Below, one piece after another: positions 34,278 through 45,240 of a stretch of DNA of 64,000 nucleotides. The position numbers were made by a program, and so were the translations under genes. Under the pieces are notes generated by a model. The model worked only from the letters and a program-made list of their open reading frames with translations, searched no databases and was not told the origin of the DNA. Numbering within the stretch: the stretch's first letter is position 1; the number at the start of each line of letters is the position of its first letter. Source of the DNA: Zygnema cylindricum (Eukaryota; Streptophyta; Zygnematophyceae; Zygnematales; Zygnemataceae); contig JBBHKE010000765.1 in the NCBI GenBank assembly GCA_037447655.1, positions 252,559 to 316,558 on the forward strand, given 5' to 3'.

Positions 34278-35270
34278 TGGCATAAACGTTTAGGACATGT
34301 GAATTATGATAGATTAGAAAAGATGGTAAATCAAAAAATGGTGGAAGGTATAAAAGTTAGTCAAAAACCAGAATCAAATGTATGTGATGGTTGTGCAATG
34401 GGAAAAATTCATAAGTTGCCTTTCCGTTCGCAAACTGCTCATAGAATTAGCACGGTGCTATAACTAATTTATTCAGATGTATAGGGGCCATCTAGGTATC
34501 CATCTGTGGGAGGTGCTAAGTTTATGCTTACCTTTACTCATGACTATAGTAGATTTACTATAGTTTATTTTTTGAAAACTAAAGATGAAGTTTTTTCAAA
34601 ATTTAAGGAGTATAAGGCTTGGTTTGAAAATCTGCGTGAGAGAAAAATAGTGGGATTCAGATCTGATAATGGAGGGGAGTACATTTCTAATGAGTTTGTA
34701 GAATTTATTAAAATTGCATGGTATCTCACGTCAGCTAACTGTTCCTTATTCTCCGGAACAAAACGCTGTTTTAGAGAGGATGATAGGACCATATCAGAGT
34801 GTGCTAGGACAATGATGGCTGATATGGACATAGATTTCAAATTATGGGCACAGGCTAAGAATTATGCAACTTATATGAGAAATAAGCTAGAAAGAAGGGC
34901 AGTAAAGGATAAAACATCTTACGAAATGTGGACTGGACAAAAACCAGATGTAAGTCACTTCAAAGTATTTGGAAGTAAGATATTCTTGCTAGATAATGAT
35001 CCACAAAAATGGAAATTAGAGCGAAAAAGGCATACCAGGTATATTTTTAGGGTATGATGATTATGCCAAGGGTTATAAAGTATATGACATTAAGAGAAAT
35101 AGAGTTGTTGTAGCTAGAAACATTATAGTGAAGGATGAGGGAAAAGGAATAGATGTATTTAGTCAGTGTATAGATGAAAAGAAAGATCAAAGTGTTGATT
35201 ATATCTTTTTATAGGAAAAACCTATGTTTTTCAAGAAAAATATAGAAAATGCAACTACATTAGCTTAAAG
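34278..35270 (+). pseudogene. A3 integrase, frameshifted
   Basis: The pre-integrase text (CDGCAMGKIHKLPF) is readable near 34380-34430 and the core in 34506-35057 (TFTHDYSRF, FRSDNGGEYISNEF). The region of the catalytic glutamate is scrambled by a one-base insertion and loss around 34700-34790, so QNGVSERMN is not in frame. The C-terminal linker (VDYIFL) follows with further stops. Confidence 0.82.
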
Positions 35271-36483
35271 TGACTTGCAATCATATTCTCCACCAGAAAC
35301 AGGAAGTGTTATACCCAAAAGAGTTGCACACTCTCCTATACCTCAAGCTGAAAATGAATTACAAGAAGAATCACATGTATCGAGGAAGAGGACCCAACCA
35401 TCTATACTAGCATTTGAATTTCCAGGTGGAGTTAGGCAAAGTGCACGACTCAAGGGAGAAAATGCAGCCTTTGCTCATTAAGCACAGATAGGAGAGCTTT
35501 TAACATTGAAAAACGTTTTTTCGAGTAATGAAAAGGAACATTGGGTGGAAGCCGTCAATGAGGAAATGAAGTCCATCATGGAGGACTAAACTTGGGATCT
35601 GCTGGAACTTCCTCATGAAAAAAGGATATTGGAAGTAAATGGGTGTTTAAATTAAAATTGAACCCAGATAATACCCTAGACAGATATAAGGCTTGCTAGG
35701 TTGCTAAGGGATATAATTAAAAGGAGGGGATAGATTATGAAGAATTTTTTTCACCGGTTGTAAGGTTTCCATCTGTTATCATCTTACTTACATTAGCTAC
35801 CATAGAGAATTTTGACATAATGGATGTAAAAACTGCATTTTTGCATGGTGATTTTGATAAGGTCATTTATATGAAGCGGCCTGAGGGTTACGAGGAATCA
35901 CGACAAGAAAATCTTCTATGCAGACTTTTAAAATCTTTGTATGGCCTAAAACAGGCCCCTAGCCAATGGAACCGAGAGTTAGTTGAGTTCTTGACAAGAT
36001 TAGGATTTACTAGAATTAGCTCAATTCATTCATTATATGTGATGTGTGGTGATAATCTTGATGATGTGATATTGATTCTTGTGTATGTTGATGATTTGTT
36101 GCTAATTAGTAGGAACAAAGAAGGAATTGCTAGAGTAAAACACGCTCTTAATTCACAATTTGAAATGAAAGATTTGGGTGAGGCAAAATATATCCTTGGA
36201 ATACAAGTTGAAAGAGATAGAGAAAAGAAAATCATTAGGCTAACACAAAAAAAAGCAATTGGAAACATGTTGGAAAAATTGGCTTGGCTGATGTCAAAGG
36301 TTGTGCAACTCCTCTCGAGTATAAGCAAAAACTTGAAGGAATAGAGCATGAGTTTGGAGACTTATTAGATGAGGAACTCAATGCAGAAGAGCAAAAATTT
36401 ATGTCCCAAGTACCCTACAGACAAGTAGTAGGAAGTCTAATTTACTTCATGAATTGTACTAGGCCCGATATAGCTGCAGCTGT
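35271..36483 (+). pseudogene. A3 RT, truncated
   Basis: The linker is open at 35275-35481, then RT text with several stops from 35480 to 35820. From 35820, [11 protein letters not shown] and Y-V-D-D-L-L are in frame. A deletion near 36281 shifts the frame. It ends in SLIYFMNCTRPDIAAAV, at the junction with a family-B LTR. RNase H is absent. Confidence 0.85.
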
Positions 36484-36915
36484 CCCTATAGGCCGTGACG
36501 CTATCCCTAAAGGCCGCCGAAAGTTTATTGTGGGTGGCGGCTGCAATTGGGGCTGTCCGATCATTTGTATTTATGCGGCTTCGATTCCCTTTCATGCATG
36601 AATTAATTAATGCGTGTTTTCGTTAGTCTGTTGAAATTAGTCCGTGTAACAAATAGATGAATATGCGTGAAACGTAACATGTATATCGTTTCGTTAGTGC
36701 CTTAATGGATAAGGCTAAGGTCAAAGTAGTACTCTGTAGACCCCGGTTCAAATTTGGCCAGAGGCAACATTTTGCTACATATAGTAAAATACATTCTATT
36801 TCATTCTCCCTCCTAATTAGCGCGGCAGCCATGGCGTGCCTTTGGTTCTCTCTTTCTCTCTATTTACATTCTAACTAATTTATAGAAGTGAACTATTAAT
36901 TACTTCTTTTCAACA
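36484..36915 (-). repeat. Family-B 3' LTR, partial
   Basis: Minus-strand start TGTTGAAAAGAAG at 36915 after an AAAGGGAG polypurine run. It shares with the solo LTR at 53970-55038 the GGCTGCC(A)-type start-proximal text and the ATCGGAC(A/G)GCC segment. It contains a tRNA-like stretch on the plus strand (36694-36768). Cut at 36484 by the A3 junction. The left part has an imperfect duplication (CCCTATAGGCCG ... CCCTAAAGGCCG). Confidence 0.75.
36694..36768 (+). other. tRNA-like module antisense in family-B LTR
   Basis: GCCTTAATGGATAAGGC has the shape of a tRNA D-arm (GCCT/AGGC stem, box-A-like), and GGTTCAAATTTGG about 30 bp later resembles box B. The acceptor stem is poor, so it is not a tRNA gene. 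The same place in two other family-B LTRs has related sequence (44511-44584; about 54214-54285). Confidence 0.45.
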
Positions 36916-36973
36916 CTCCCTTTAATTCTTAGTCACTTTTGAATTTTAATCTACAGTTTTCTCTACAAAAAAT

Positions 36974-38012
36974 TTACTTAGGGGAAGGTACTGGTTTTGT
37001 CATCATGTCTGCAATCATTTCTTTATCAATTTTATGAACCTGTATAATGATTTTTTTTTCAACCTTCTCTTTGACAAAGCTTAGTCTAATATTGATATGC
37101 TCAGCTTTGAAGTGATGTTTTTGGATTAGCTGCAATAGAGATAACAGCTTGATTATCACAAAAAACATTCTAAGTTCTAGTTATCATGAACCTAAGTTCT
37201 TCAAGAAGAGATTTAACCCACATTAATTCTTTGGTAGCAGCACAGGAAGCCATGTATTCAGCCTCCTTAGTGCATTGACCAACTACTTTTTGTTGCTTGC
37301 TACTCCAAGAGCATGCACTAGATTCCAATTTGCAACACATATCCAGTCGAACACCGCCTTAAAGGCACATCTCCATAACTGGCATCACTCCAGGTTGTGA
37401 TGTCAGTGTGCTCCCCTCCCAAATGCAACCATAATCCCTTGTCCCCACCAGATACCTCATCACCCTTTTGGCAGCCTCCCAGTCTCTCTTTCTTGGTTCA
37501 TTTAGACTCTTGCTGAGGACTCCTACGGCAGCAGCTATATCCGGCCGGGTACAATTCATAAAATATATTAAACTGCCTACAATATGCCGATAAGGGATAT
37601 TTTCCATAAATCTTCTTTCTATCTCATCTATCTCATCATTTATGATCAATATTCCTCCCTCTTCACTCCCCTCGCTCACTTTCTTCAAATCCATGGGAGT
37701 AGTACATCCGTTTGCTTTCTCCATTTGAAAAGTTTCTAGCATATTACCAATTGCTTCTTTCTGAGTGATTCTTATAATTTTATTCCCTCTATCTCTCTCC
37801 ATTTGAATTCCCAAAATGTACTTTGCTTCGTCGAGATCTTTCATGTCAAAGCAGCTTCTATGATCCCGTTTTAGTTTGTTAATTTTATCTAACGACTTGC
37901 TTAAGACCAACAAATCATCCACATAAATATCAATAAATATCACCCCATCCTCATCCTCAAATAAATATATGGAGTGATCTAAACTTATTCTGATATACCC
38001 CAAACTGGTCAA
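36974..38012 (-). pseudogene. B4 RT catalytic region and RNase H, broken
   Basis: 37359-38012 has the RT box Y-V-D-D-L-L-V-L, the thumb and RNase H entry (GSLIYFMNCTRPDIAAAV). RNase H continues in other frames to 36974-37168 (HHFKAEHINIRLSFVKEKV, MIADMMTKPVPSPK). Stops and frameshifts near 37170 and 37360. Y-V-D-D marks the RT catalytic pair. Confidence 0.85.
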
Positions 38013-38147
38013 AAATTTGTCGAGCTTTATATTCCACTGTCGCGAGGCTTAATTAAACCCATAGAGTGATTTTATCAGTTTGCAAACTTTGTTTTCTTCC
38101 CCACTTTTCACGAATCCTTCCGGTTCCCTCATGTAAATTTCTTCTTC

Positions 38148-38696
38148 TCACTCTTCGTGCAAAAAGGTCGTTTTAATATCCATCGGGTGGATTTCTATAT
38201 CCTCCGCTGCGGCTATACTTAAAAAGATTTTAACAGAATGAAATCTAACAACAGGTGCAAAGGTTTCTTTGTAGTCTATCCCCACTTTCTGAGTATATCC
38301 TTTTGCAACTAACCTAGCTTTGTACCTGTCAATGGTATTATCCGGGTTTAATTTAAGTTTAAAAACCCACTTACATCCGATCGGTTTTCCGTCCGGTGGA
38401 CAATCTACCAACTCCCATATATTGGCTTCCATTATAGAGGCCATTTCTTCATTTATAGCTGTGATCCACCAGCTACGTTCTCGAGTGTTTATGGCCTCTA
38501 AGTATATCTGAGGTTCACCTGGGTGAGACATCTTTGTGGTTATTTTTTTGTCTTTATTGAAGTCGTTTACTACTTCTTTTCCCCCTTCAAAATCGGACGC
38601 GGATATGTAAGGCATCCTTAGGTTTCGTTTAGGGAGATTTTCAGCTCCCCTATCTTCCAATTCCGGTGTCTCATCAAGTTCCTTTTCGGTTTCCAC
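38148..38696 (-). pseudogene. B4 RT N-terminal part
   Basis: Acidic linker, then [71 protein letters not shown]. It is separated from 38012 by stops near 38050 and 38147. Role: RNA-directed DNA polymerase fingers and palm entry. Confidence 0.85.
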
Positions 38697-38768
38697 TTCG
38701 TATTGTGGCGTTGCCTCGGATGTTGTAATTTCCTCCTTCTCCTTTGGTAAATTTGCAGATTTTTCTTT

Positions 38769-39378
38769 TTATCCCTCTTCCTTCTTTTCATTTTCAAAGT
38801 CAAAGTCACAAAACTGATCCGTTTCAAATCTGATTTTGACTTCATTATTATATTTGAATGGATCAATGGACTTCTGTTCATTCATCACCACTATGTGTTT
38901 TACCAAAATTATATCTTTCTTTTTTAAGTCATACAGTCGGTATCCTTTTGTGCTCTCATCATATTCTTTAAGATATCCTGGCTTCCCTCTCCCCTCTAAC
39001 TTCCATCTAGTCTTATCGGAATCTAAACAATAGACTTGACTTCCGAACACTCTCAAACTAAACAAATCAGGCTTTTTTCCTGTCCACCTCTCATACGGAG
39101 TTTCCTCCTTATTTGCTGAAATTAGAACTATATTTTTGATGAAATTAGCATAGTTCATAGACTCCGCCCAAAACTCCAACCCTATCCTCTTATAAGTTAA
39201 CATACTCTTGGATATATCTCCTAAAGTTCTATTCACTCTTTCTGCTACTCCATTTTGTTCCGGATTATAGAGAATAGTTTTCTCATGATGAATTCCTTCT
39301 TCTTTAAGATATTCTTCAAATTGCCTTGAGGTGTATTCTTTTCCATTATCACTTCTTATCTCTTTTATTGAGGTTTCG
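38769..39378 (-). pseudogene. B4 integrase C-terminal half
   Basis: Open at 38769-39236: MNRTLGDISKSMLTYKRIG, EETPYERWTGKKPDLFSLRVFGSQ, then a lysine/glutamate-rich linker. The catalytic QNGVAER-like segment lies just upstream (about 39240-39260; the minus strand there reads N-P-E-Q-N-G-V-A-E-R), with stops between it and 39380. Integrase function is lost by the breaks. Confidence 0.8.
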
Positions 39379-39379
39379 G

Positions 39380-40257
39380 TTAGTTTTCACTCCATACTTT
39401 ATACTCTTTGAAACATCTCAATACCTCTGACTTATGTCTGAGAAAGTATACCTTCGTGTATCTAGACCAATCATCTGTGATAGTTAACATCCACCTCTTC
39501 CCCCCATGTGAAGCATATCTAGCAGGTCCCCAAACATCAGTGTGAATTAGATCCAATACTTTCTCTCTCCTATATGTGGTTGCCTTTGGAAATGGAAGTC
39601 TATGAATCTTCCCTTGGGCACATCCACTGCAATCATCAAAGGTCTCATCATCCTCAAAAGTAATACCCTCCACTATTCCATTTTTCTTCATTTTCTTTAA
39701 TCTATCTAGATGCACATGCCCCAACCTTTTGTGCCAAAGCATCATCTCACTTGCACACGAGTAGAGAACACTCTTTTCATTGCAAAGCACAATTCTGAAC
39801 ATTCCTTGACCGCCTTTCTCAGTTATGAAATAAACCTCATTATCAAAGCTTGCTCTGAAGATTCCTTTCCTAGTTCCTGTTTCAAACTCCATTTCATCTA
39901 GGTCAGCTGTTGAGACCAAGTTCTTACTAACCTGTGGAATGTAAAAAACGTTTGAGAGTGTTACAATTGAGGCCTTTCCTTTAACTAGAACCTTCAAGTC
40001 AACATTTCCAACAAAACTTGAGGTTTCTACTCTACCATCTCCGTACTCTATCTCAACTTTTAAGATCTTTCTCAGTTTAGTGAACCACCTTTTATCTTTG
40101 CACATATGCATTGAGGCCCCTGAGTATATATTCCACCCATCTTCAGGTGGATCCCTCTTACCTCCGAAAGCACACTTTTGTCTCCGTGGAATGTCAACAT
40201 GCTTTTCAGTGCTTTTCGGATTAAGAAGACGCTCCTCAAGCTCCTCAAGCCCCTCAT
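39380..40257 (-). pseudogene. B4 protease and integrase N-terminal half
   Basis: The protease position reads D-G-W-N-I-Y-S-G-A-S-M-H, so the catalytic aspartate of D-S-G is tyrosine. The pre-integrase zinc region is intact (LWHKRLGHVHLDRLKKM, CSGCAQGKIHRLPFP), then HTDVWGPARYASHGGKRW and ITDDWSRYTKVYFLRHKSEV. The frame ends in EN near 39380. Upstream it fuses into family-C LTR text at 40257/40258 without any gag body. Confidence 0.85.
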
Positions 40258-40995
40258 TGTTGTTTTGAGACAAGTGCTGGTACTGAAGATGAAGAAGATG
40301 CAGCAGTAGTCATCGTAGAACAAATCAAGAGAGGAAGCTTCCACAAATACCGATGGCTGAACAGAAACTTTGACAGACTATAACTTTCAGAAAAATGCTT
40401 CAAACGTCTTTAAAAATTTAGACTATGTAGAAAGAATACAAAGGAACACACACACAAAATTTCAATGAATTCCGCTAACAAATCTGTGAGATATGTAGAA
40501 ATGAAATTACATAAAACTGAGTGTACAGTTTTCATATCATTTGTTCCTAAAAATCAAATTCACTAAGTCCTACTTTTATACACCGAAACTACACTAAGGT
40601 GTACGGAGGCATTCCAGCCGTACATCTAACATTCTATCACAAATATTTACACCGAAGTTCAGACAACGTAAAGTGATAATGATCTAGTCACGCCTCGTCA
40701 CTATTTGTTGGCGGCGGCTGTCAGCGGTCCGATTAGAGGATTTGGCACCGTAGAATTGACTTCACGAAGTCCAGTGGTCCTGCCGAATTTCCGTACGTCC
40801 ACGGAGGACATACTCACGCATTCTCCTAAGTGACGACACGTGTCCCAAGTGTGAATGAACCGTGAACTCCCAACTTCACTGTCACACTAATTTCGGTAAG
40901 TACTGAACCGAACTCAACCAAAAATAGCTTAAGTCCTGAACAGCTCTCTCTCACAGCTGAGGCATAAAGAGGACTAAAGCTTTCTAAAAACAACA
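40258..40995 (-). repeat. Complete family-C LTR (738 bp) fused to B4
   Basis: The minus-strand start TGTTGTTTTTAGAAAGC (40995) and end TCAAAACAACA (40258) form a nine-base inverted terminal repeat, so the LTR is complete. It carries gag ATG at 40313-40311 and 18 codons plus two bases. Neighbours are satellite at right (GTTAT) and family-B pol at left (CTCAT), with no TSD. This is the best-preserved family-C LTR and the reference for its gag start. Confidence 0.88.
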
Positions 40996-41551
40996 GTTAT
41001 CGCTAACAGTTTGTGTAATTTAGATAACAATTCCTATTAGCGCAAACTGTTTCTATGTAATTTAGGTAATAATTCTTGTTATCGCTAACAGTTTGTGTAA
41101 AATTAGGTAACAATTCTTGTTATCGCTAATTGTTTGTGTAATTTAGGTAACAATTTTTGTTATCGCTTTTTGTTTGGGGAATTTAGGTAACAGTTCCTGT
41201 TATCACAGACAGTTTGTTTATGTTAGATAACAATTCTTTTTATTGCTAACAATTTGTGTAATTTAGGTAACTATTCTTGTTATCGCTAACTATTTGTGAA
41301 ATTTAGGTAACAATTTATGTTATCGCTAATTGTTTGTGTTATTTAGGTTACAATTCTTGATATTCCTTACAGTTTGTGTAAGTAAGATAAGAATTCATGA
41401 TAGCGCTAACAGTTTGTGTAATTTAGATTATAATTCTTGTTATCGCAAACTGTCTGTGTAATTTAGGTAACAATTCTTGTTATCGCTAATTGTTTTTGTA
41501 ATTTAGATGACAATTCCTATTAGTGCATACAGTTTTTGTAATTTAGATAAC
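40996..41551 (-). repeat. 40-bp satellite array S6 (minus polarity)
   Basis: About 14 monomers in reverse-complement reading (TTATCGCTAAC, GTAATTTAGG). First array right of the polarity switch. It stops at a family-B fragment. Confidence 0.94.
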
Positions 41552-41917
41552 TAGGTAGCCATGGCTCTAGCTTCCTCTCCAATTTCTCAGTGACTGCGAC
41601 AAGTTTGAGAGTTGGAGAGAGAAGTTAGAGATAGACTACCTCGACTTCTTTATTTCTATTCAGACCTAGAAAATACTTAAAAACCATTAATTTCTACACT
41701 CCCTTTATTTTCTAGTCAATCTTTAATTTCAGACCACACTTCTCCTTGCAGAAAATTAGCTTAGGGGAAGGCACAGGTTTGGTCATCATATCTGCTACCA
41801 TCTCACTATCTGGTCTGTACTCTAAACTGATTATTTTGTTTTCTACTTTCTCTCTAACAAAGCTGAGTCTGATGTCCATGTGTTTGGCTTTAAAATGGTG
41901 TTTAGGATTGGCAGAAA
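41552..41917 (-). mobile_element. Family-B 3' fragment (LTR start plus RNase H end)
   Basis: Minus strand: the last part of RNase H (ANPKHHFKAKHMDIRLSFV, MVADMMTKPVPSPKL) and a stop, polypurine run AAAGGGAG, then LTR start TGTAGAAATTAATGG (41698) to 41552. Both sides are satellite of the same polarity. The right junction has microhomology (GAAAT/TTCTTGTT). Sequence matches 44650-45010 closely. Confidence 0.87.
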
Positions 41918-44286
41918 TTCTTGTTATCGCTAACGATTTCTGTAATCTAGGTAACAATTCTTCTTATCCCTAACCCTTTGTGTAATTTATGTTATAATTC
42001 TTTTATCGCTAATTGTTTGTGTAATTTAGGTAACAATTCCTGTTATTGCTTACAGTTTGTGTAAGTTAGATAAAAGTTCTTGTTATCGTTAACAACTTGT
42101 GTAATTTAGGTGAAAAATCCTTTAATCGCTAACTGTTTGTGTAATTAAGGTAACAATTCTTGTTATCGCTAACTCTTTGTGTAATTTAGGTAACAATTCT
42201 TGTTAGCGCTAACTGTTTCTGTAAGTTAGATAACAATTCTTGTTATCGCTAACTGTTTCTGTAATCTAGGTAACAATTCTTGTTATCGCTAAATGTTTGT
42301 GTCATTTAGGTAACAATTATTGTTATGGCTAATTGTTTGTGTAATTTAGGTAACAATTCCTGTTATGGCTAACACTTTTTGCAATTAAGGTAACAATTCT
42401 TGTTATGGCTAACAGTTTCTGTTATTTAGGTAACAATTCCTTTTATCGCTAATTGTTTGTGTAAATTAGGTAACAATTCCTGTTATCGCTTAAAGATTGT
42501 GTAAGTTAGATAAAATTTCTTGTTATCGTTAACAACTTGTGTAATTTAGGTGAAAAATCCTTTAATCACTAACTGTTTGTGTAATATAGGTAACAATTCT
42601 TGTTATCGCTAATTGTTTCTGTAATTTAGGTAACAATTCTTGTTATTGGTAACAATTTGTGTAAATAAGATAACATTTCGTGTTAGCGCTAACATTTTGT
42701 GTAATTTAGATTACAGTTCCTATTATCGCTAACTCTTTTTGTAATTTAGGTAACAATTTTTGTTATCGCTAACTGTTTGAGTAATTTAGGTAACAATTCT
42801 TGGTAGCGCTAAAAGTTTATGTAATCTACGTAACAATTCTTGTTATCGCTTATTTTTTATATAATTAAGGTAACAATTCCTATTATCGCTAACTGTTTGT
42901 GTAATTTAGGTAACAGTTATTGTTATCGCTAACTGTTTGTGTAATTTAGGTAAAATTCTTGTTATCGCTAATTGTTTGTGTAATTTAGGTAACAATTCTT
43001 GTTATCGCTAATTTTTTGTGTAATATAAGTAACAATTCCGTTATCCCTAACAGTTTGTGTTAGTTAGATAACAATTTTTGTTATCGCTAACAATTTGTGT
43101 AATTTAGGTAACATTTCTTGTTATCGCTAACAGTTTGTGTATTTTAGATATCAATTCATGTTATCGCTAACTCTTTTTGTAATTTAGGTAACAATTTTTG
43201 TTAACGCTAACTGTTTGAGTAATTTAGGTAACAATTCTTGGTAGCGCTAAAAGTTTGTGTAATCTACGTAACAATTCTTGTTATCGCTTATTTTTTATAT
43301 AATTTAGGTAACAATTCCTATTATTCCTAACTGTTTGTGTAATTTAGGTAACTATTAATGTTATCGCTAACTGTTTGTGTAATTTAGGTAAGAATTCTTG
43401 TTGTCGCTAATTGTTTGTGTAATATAAGTAACAATTCCGTTATCCCTAACAGTTTGTGTAAGTTAGATAATAATTTTTGTTATCGCTAATTATTTGTGTA
43501 ATTTAGGTAACATTTCTTGTTATCGCTAACAGTTTGTGTATTTTAGATATTAATTCATGTTATCGCTAACTATTTGTGTAATTTAGGTAACAATTCTTGT
43601 TATGGCTAACAATTTGTGCAATTAAGGTAACAATTTTTGTTATTACTAACAGTTTCTGAATTTAGGTAACAATTCCTGTTTTCGCTAATTGTTTCTGATA
43701 TTTAGGTAACAATTCTTGATATCGCTAACAGTTTGTGTTCTTTAGGTAACAATTCTTGTTATTGCAAATTGTTTGTGTAATATAGGTAACGATTCCTGTT
43801 ATCCCTAACAGTTTGTGTAAGTTATATAAGATTTCTTGTTATCGCTTATAGTTTGTGTAATTTAGGTACCATTTCATGTTATCGCTAACTGTTTGTGTAA
43901 TTTAGATAACAATTCCTCTTATCACTAACAGTTTGTGTAATTAAGGTAATAATTTTTGATATTGCTAATTGTTTTTGTAATTTACGTAACAATTCCTGTT
44001 ATCTCTAACAATTTGTGTACGTTAGATAACAATTTTTGTTATCGCTAACTGTTTGTGTAATTTAGGTAACATTTCATGTTATCGCTAACTGTTTGTGTAA
44101 TTTAGATAACAATTCCTATTATCGCTAACTATTTGTGTAATTTAGGTAACAATTCTTCTTATCGCTAACTGATTCTGTAATTAAGGTAACAATTCTTGTT
44201 ATCGCTAACTATTTGTGTAATTTAGGTAACAATTTTTGTTAGCGCTAACAGTTTGTGTAAGTTAGATAACAATTCTTGTTATCGCT
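41918..44286 (-). repeat. 40-bp satellite array S7 (minus polarity)
   Basis: About 59 monomers. Two copies of the marker block, in reverse (TAATCTACGTAAC near 42827 and 43261; ATTTCGTGTTAGCGC near 42675), show that the higher-order pattern of the plus arrays is also present here. The spacing of the two copies is about 437 bp. Confidence 0.95.
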
Positions 44287-44792
44287 CGGCATGCTTCGTG
44301 GCCGTCCGATTAAGCCGGATTTCAATCGTAACCGTCATAAATACTTCCGTAGTATTTGTTTCGCTTTCTAAACAAAATGCGCAGTATTTGTTTCGGATGT
44401 TTCGTACGCCGTACTTTACAAACAGTGTCTATGTTTAAAGATCCGTTAAATGAAATAGACTACGTGTTAACATTTAAATATCTATCAAACTATATATCTT
44501 CAAGCATGATGGCAGACTAAATGGCTAACGTTACAGGCTAAGTTGACAGGCGGTAGGTACCAGGTTCAAACCCTAGGTCTGTCAATTTACATTTTGGTAA
44601 ATCTACCAAAATCTACAACCCGTAACTCTATCTCTAATCAGCATAGGCAGCCATGGCTCTAGCTCCCTTTTCAACCTTCAGTGACTATGACAAGTGTGGG
44701 AGCTGAAGAGAGAAGTTAGAGGCATACTGCTCGGCTTCTTTTCTGCATTTTGCAAAACCTAGAAAATACTAAAATAACCTTTTATTTCTTCA
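44287..44792 (-). repeat. Family-B 3' LTR, partial, of the chimeric element
   Basis: Minus-strand start TGAAGAAATAAAAGG at 44792 after a GGGGAG run. It aligns with the solo LTR (for example CGATTGAAATC and ATCGGACGGCC, seen in reverse at 44300-44330). Truncated by satellite at 44287. Contains a tRNA-like module at 44511-44584. Confidence 0.85.
44511..44584 (+). other. tRNA-like module antisense in family-B LTR
   Basis: A seven-pair acceptor-like stem (GGCAGAC with GTCTGTC, one G-T), a T-arm CCAGG-TTCAAAC-CCTAG with one mismatch and a box-B-like loop, total 73 nt plus discriminator A. The D-arm (TAAATGGCTAACG) is weak and no convincing anticodon stem is seen. It is not called as a functional tRNA gene. 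Homologous text in two other B LTRs shows it belongs to the LTR. Confidence 0.5.
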
Positions 44793-45240
44793 CTCCCCTT
44801 ATTTTCTAGTCACTCTTTATTTTAAGACCACACTTCTCCCGGCATAAAATTAGTTTAGGGGAAGGCACAGGTTTGGTCATCATATCAGCTACCATTTCAC
44901 TATCTGGTTTATACTCCAAACTGATTATCTTGTTTTCTACTTTCTCCCTAACAAAGCTAAGCCTAATGTCCATGTGTTTGGCTTTAAAATGATGTTTAAG
45001 ATTGGTAGAAATGGCAATAGCAGCCTGATTATCACAAAACACTTTTTGGACACCACTCTTAAGTTGACTAAGCTCACCAAGCAAAGACTTGACCCACATC
45101 AATTCTTTTACCGCAGAGCAAGAAGCCATGTACTCAGCCTCCATGGTGGACTGAGCAATGACCTTTTGCTGCTTGCTGCTCCAGCAGCAAGCCCCATCAC
45201 CCACATACAATACATATCCAGATGTGCATCTCCTCATAGC
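44793..45240 (-). pseudogene. Family-B RNase H joined to family-A RT
   Basis: RNase H from RRCTSGYV through GDGACCWSSKQQKVIAQST, STMEAEYMASCSAVKELMW, F-C-D-N-Q-A-A-I, HHFKAKHMDIRLSFV to a stop near 44808. Upstream, at about 45240, it switches to family A (GSGTCSWSS), repeating about 20 codons of RNase H text out of frame. The join marks a recombination between families. Confidence 0.87.

Larger units (their letters stand above)
32289..36483 (+). mobile_element. Family-A element A3, truncated in RT
   Basis: 5' LTR, primer site, gag, protease, integrase and most of RT on the plus strand. Homology to A1 stops after GCAGCTGT at 36483, where a minus-strand family-B LTR begins. RNase H and the 3' LTR are lost. 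The left flank is satellite text AATTGT, and no second TSD copy exists. Confidence 0.92.
36484..40257 (-). mobile_element. Family-B Copia element B4, both ends truncated
   Basis: Minus strand. Starts inside the region before protease (40257) at a family-C LTR end, then protease, integrase, RT, RNase H, polypurine tract and a partial family-B 3' LTR (36915-36484) that ends at A3. Gag and the 5' LTR are missing. It differs clearly in protein sequence from A, C and D. Confidence 0.88.

Noticed and set aside
36600-36832. Minus-strand frame in the family-B LTR next to the tRNA-like module
   Set aside because: Short, within LTR sequence, no homology in the other family-B LTRs.
44511-44584. Functional tRNA gene
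   Set aside because: Weak D-arm, no clear anticodon stem, and located in a retrotransposon LTR with decayed relatives; kept only as a tRNA-like module.
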